In this document: piece after piece, positions 33,724-33,781 of the stretch
Numbering within the stretch: the stretch's first letter is position 1
Layout of the letters: each line of letters starts with the position of its first letter
Assembly: GCA_945882755.1 (NCBI GenBank)
Contig: CAMCWS010000139.1
Span: forward strand, 1 to 33,781
Reading direction: 5' to 3'
Length of the DNA: 33,781 bases
Source of the DNA: Bordetella parapertussis
GTDB taxonomy: Bacteria > Pseudomonadota > Gammaproteobacteria > Burkholderiales > Burkholderiaceae_C
Program-made: the position numbers and the translations under genes
Notes under the pieces: model-generated
The model's database searches: none
What the model was told of the DNA's origin: nothing
The model's input: only the letters and a program-made list of their open reading frames with translations

Positions 33724-33781
33724 ATATTCGCGTACGGCGCTCAAGCAATTGAGCAAACTGGACCGCCAAGTTGCCAGTAAG
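33707..33781 (+). CDS. RelE/ParE-type toxin, N-terminal fragment cut by the window edge
   Basis: From a TTG at 33707 the frame reads MVWSIEYSRTALKQLSKLDR and continues to the edge. The pattern W-x-I-E-Y-S-x-x-A-x-K-x-L-x-K-L-D is the standard RelE N-terminus. RelE toxins cleave mRNA at the ribosome; ParE types inhibit gyrase. It overlaps the antitoxin by 17 bases. No ATG or GTG start in this frame is available nearby. Confidence 0.75.
   Translation, partial: MVWSIEYSRTALKQLSKLDRQVASK

Overview
The window looks like a chromosomal segment of a betaproteobacterium, most likely Burkholderiales (Comamonadaceae-like). This is inferred from gene content (a PHA phasin with PhaR-type operators, an RpoD with a long Lys/Ala/Pro-rich N-terminus, NhaD, KpsSEMT), from moderately GC-rich coding DNA, and from dispersed GTCATTGCGAGG-type palindromic repeats. 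No rRNA, complete tRNA, CRISPR or intact IS was seen.

Layout. (a) 1-7412, minus strand: a tightly packed run of SDR dehydrogenase, gamma-glutamyltransferase, dnaG, rpoD and an EamA permease that leaves the window. rpsU, the usual first gene of the dnaG-rpoD operon, is not here. rpoD also has its own probable promoter overlapping the dnaG stop codon. (b) 7487-10211: a patatin-like lipoprotein, a bidirectional terminator, then a phasin and a histone-deacetylase-family hydrolase transcribed divergently from a shared region with two PhaR-like operators. (c) 10241-16639, plus strand: a BrnTA pair whose toxin is decayed and whose antitoxin is intact. It leads into a compact run of thioesterase, nitroreductase, pncB, nhaD, a 2-hydroxyacid dehydrogenase and rmuC. 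(d) 16641-17803: two clusters of dispersed repeats around a hicAB toxin-antitoxin pair, then a perfect 25-bp palindrome.

(e) 17848-33300 is a capsule (surface polysaccharide) locus. Its conserved left part is kpsS, kpsE, kpsM, kpsT and a Wza/KpsD-type outer-membrane export lipoprotein, tightly coupled. Next is a large sulfotransferase-like coiled-coil protein in which base composition falls abruptly to AT-rich. The AT-rich cassette (about 24.4-31.2 kb) holds gene remnants, a HAD-like protein, a protein joining a HAD-associated domain to a GT2 glycosyltransferase, a SAM methyltransferase and a polysaccharide pyruvyltransferase. A double-GT2 glycosyltransferase whose 3' part is again GC-rich closes the locus. 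Presumably the cassette enzymes build and decorate the repeat unit, and the Kps proteins assemble and export it. Two 33-bp direct repeats bracket the four cassette genes. (f) 33302-33781: another repeat cluster, then a RelB/RelE-type pair whose toxin runs off the window.

Most notable: a dispersed repeat translated in frame inside kpsM; a recent 53-residue tandem duplication in a coiled coil that could act as a length ruler; a COG5610-like HAD protein apparently split in two, with the second half fused to a glycosyltransferase; direct repeats bracketing the serotype cassette; and an RfaH ops-like motif at the head of the capsule operon. All functional calls come from reading motifs; no database search was run.
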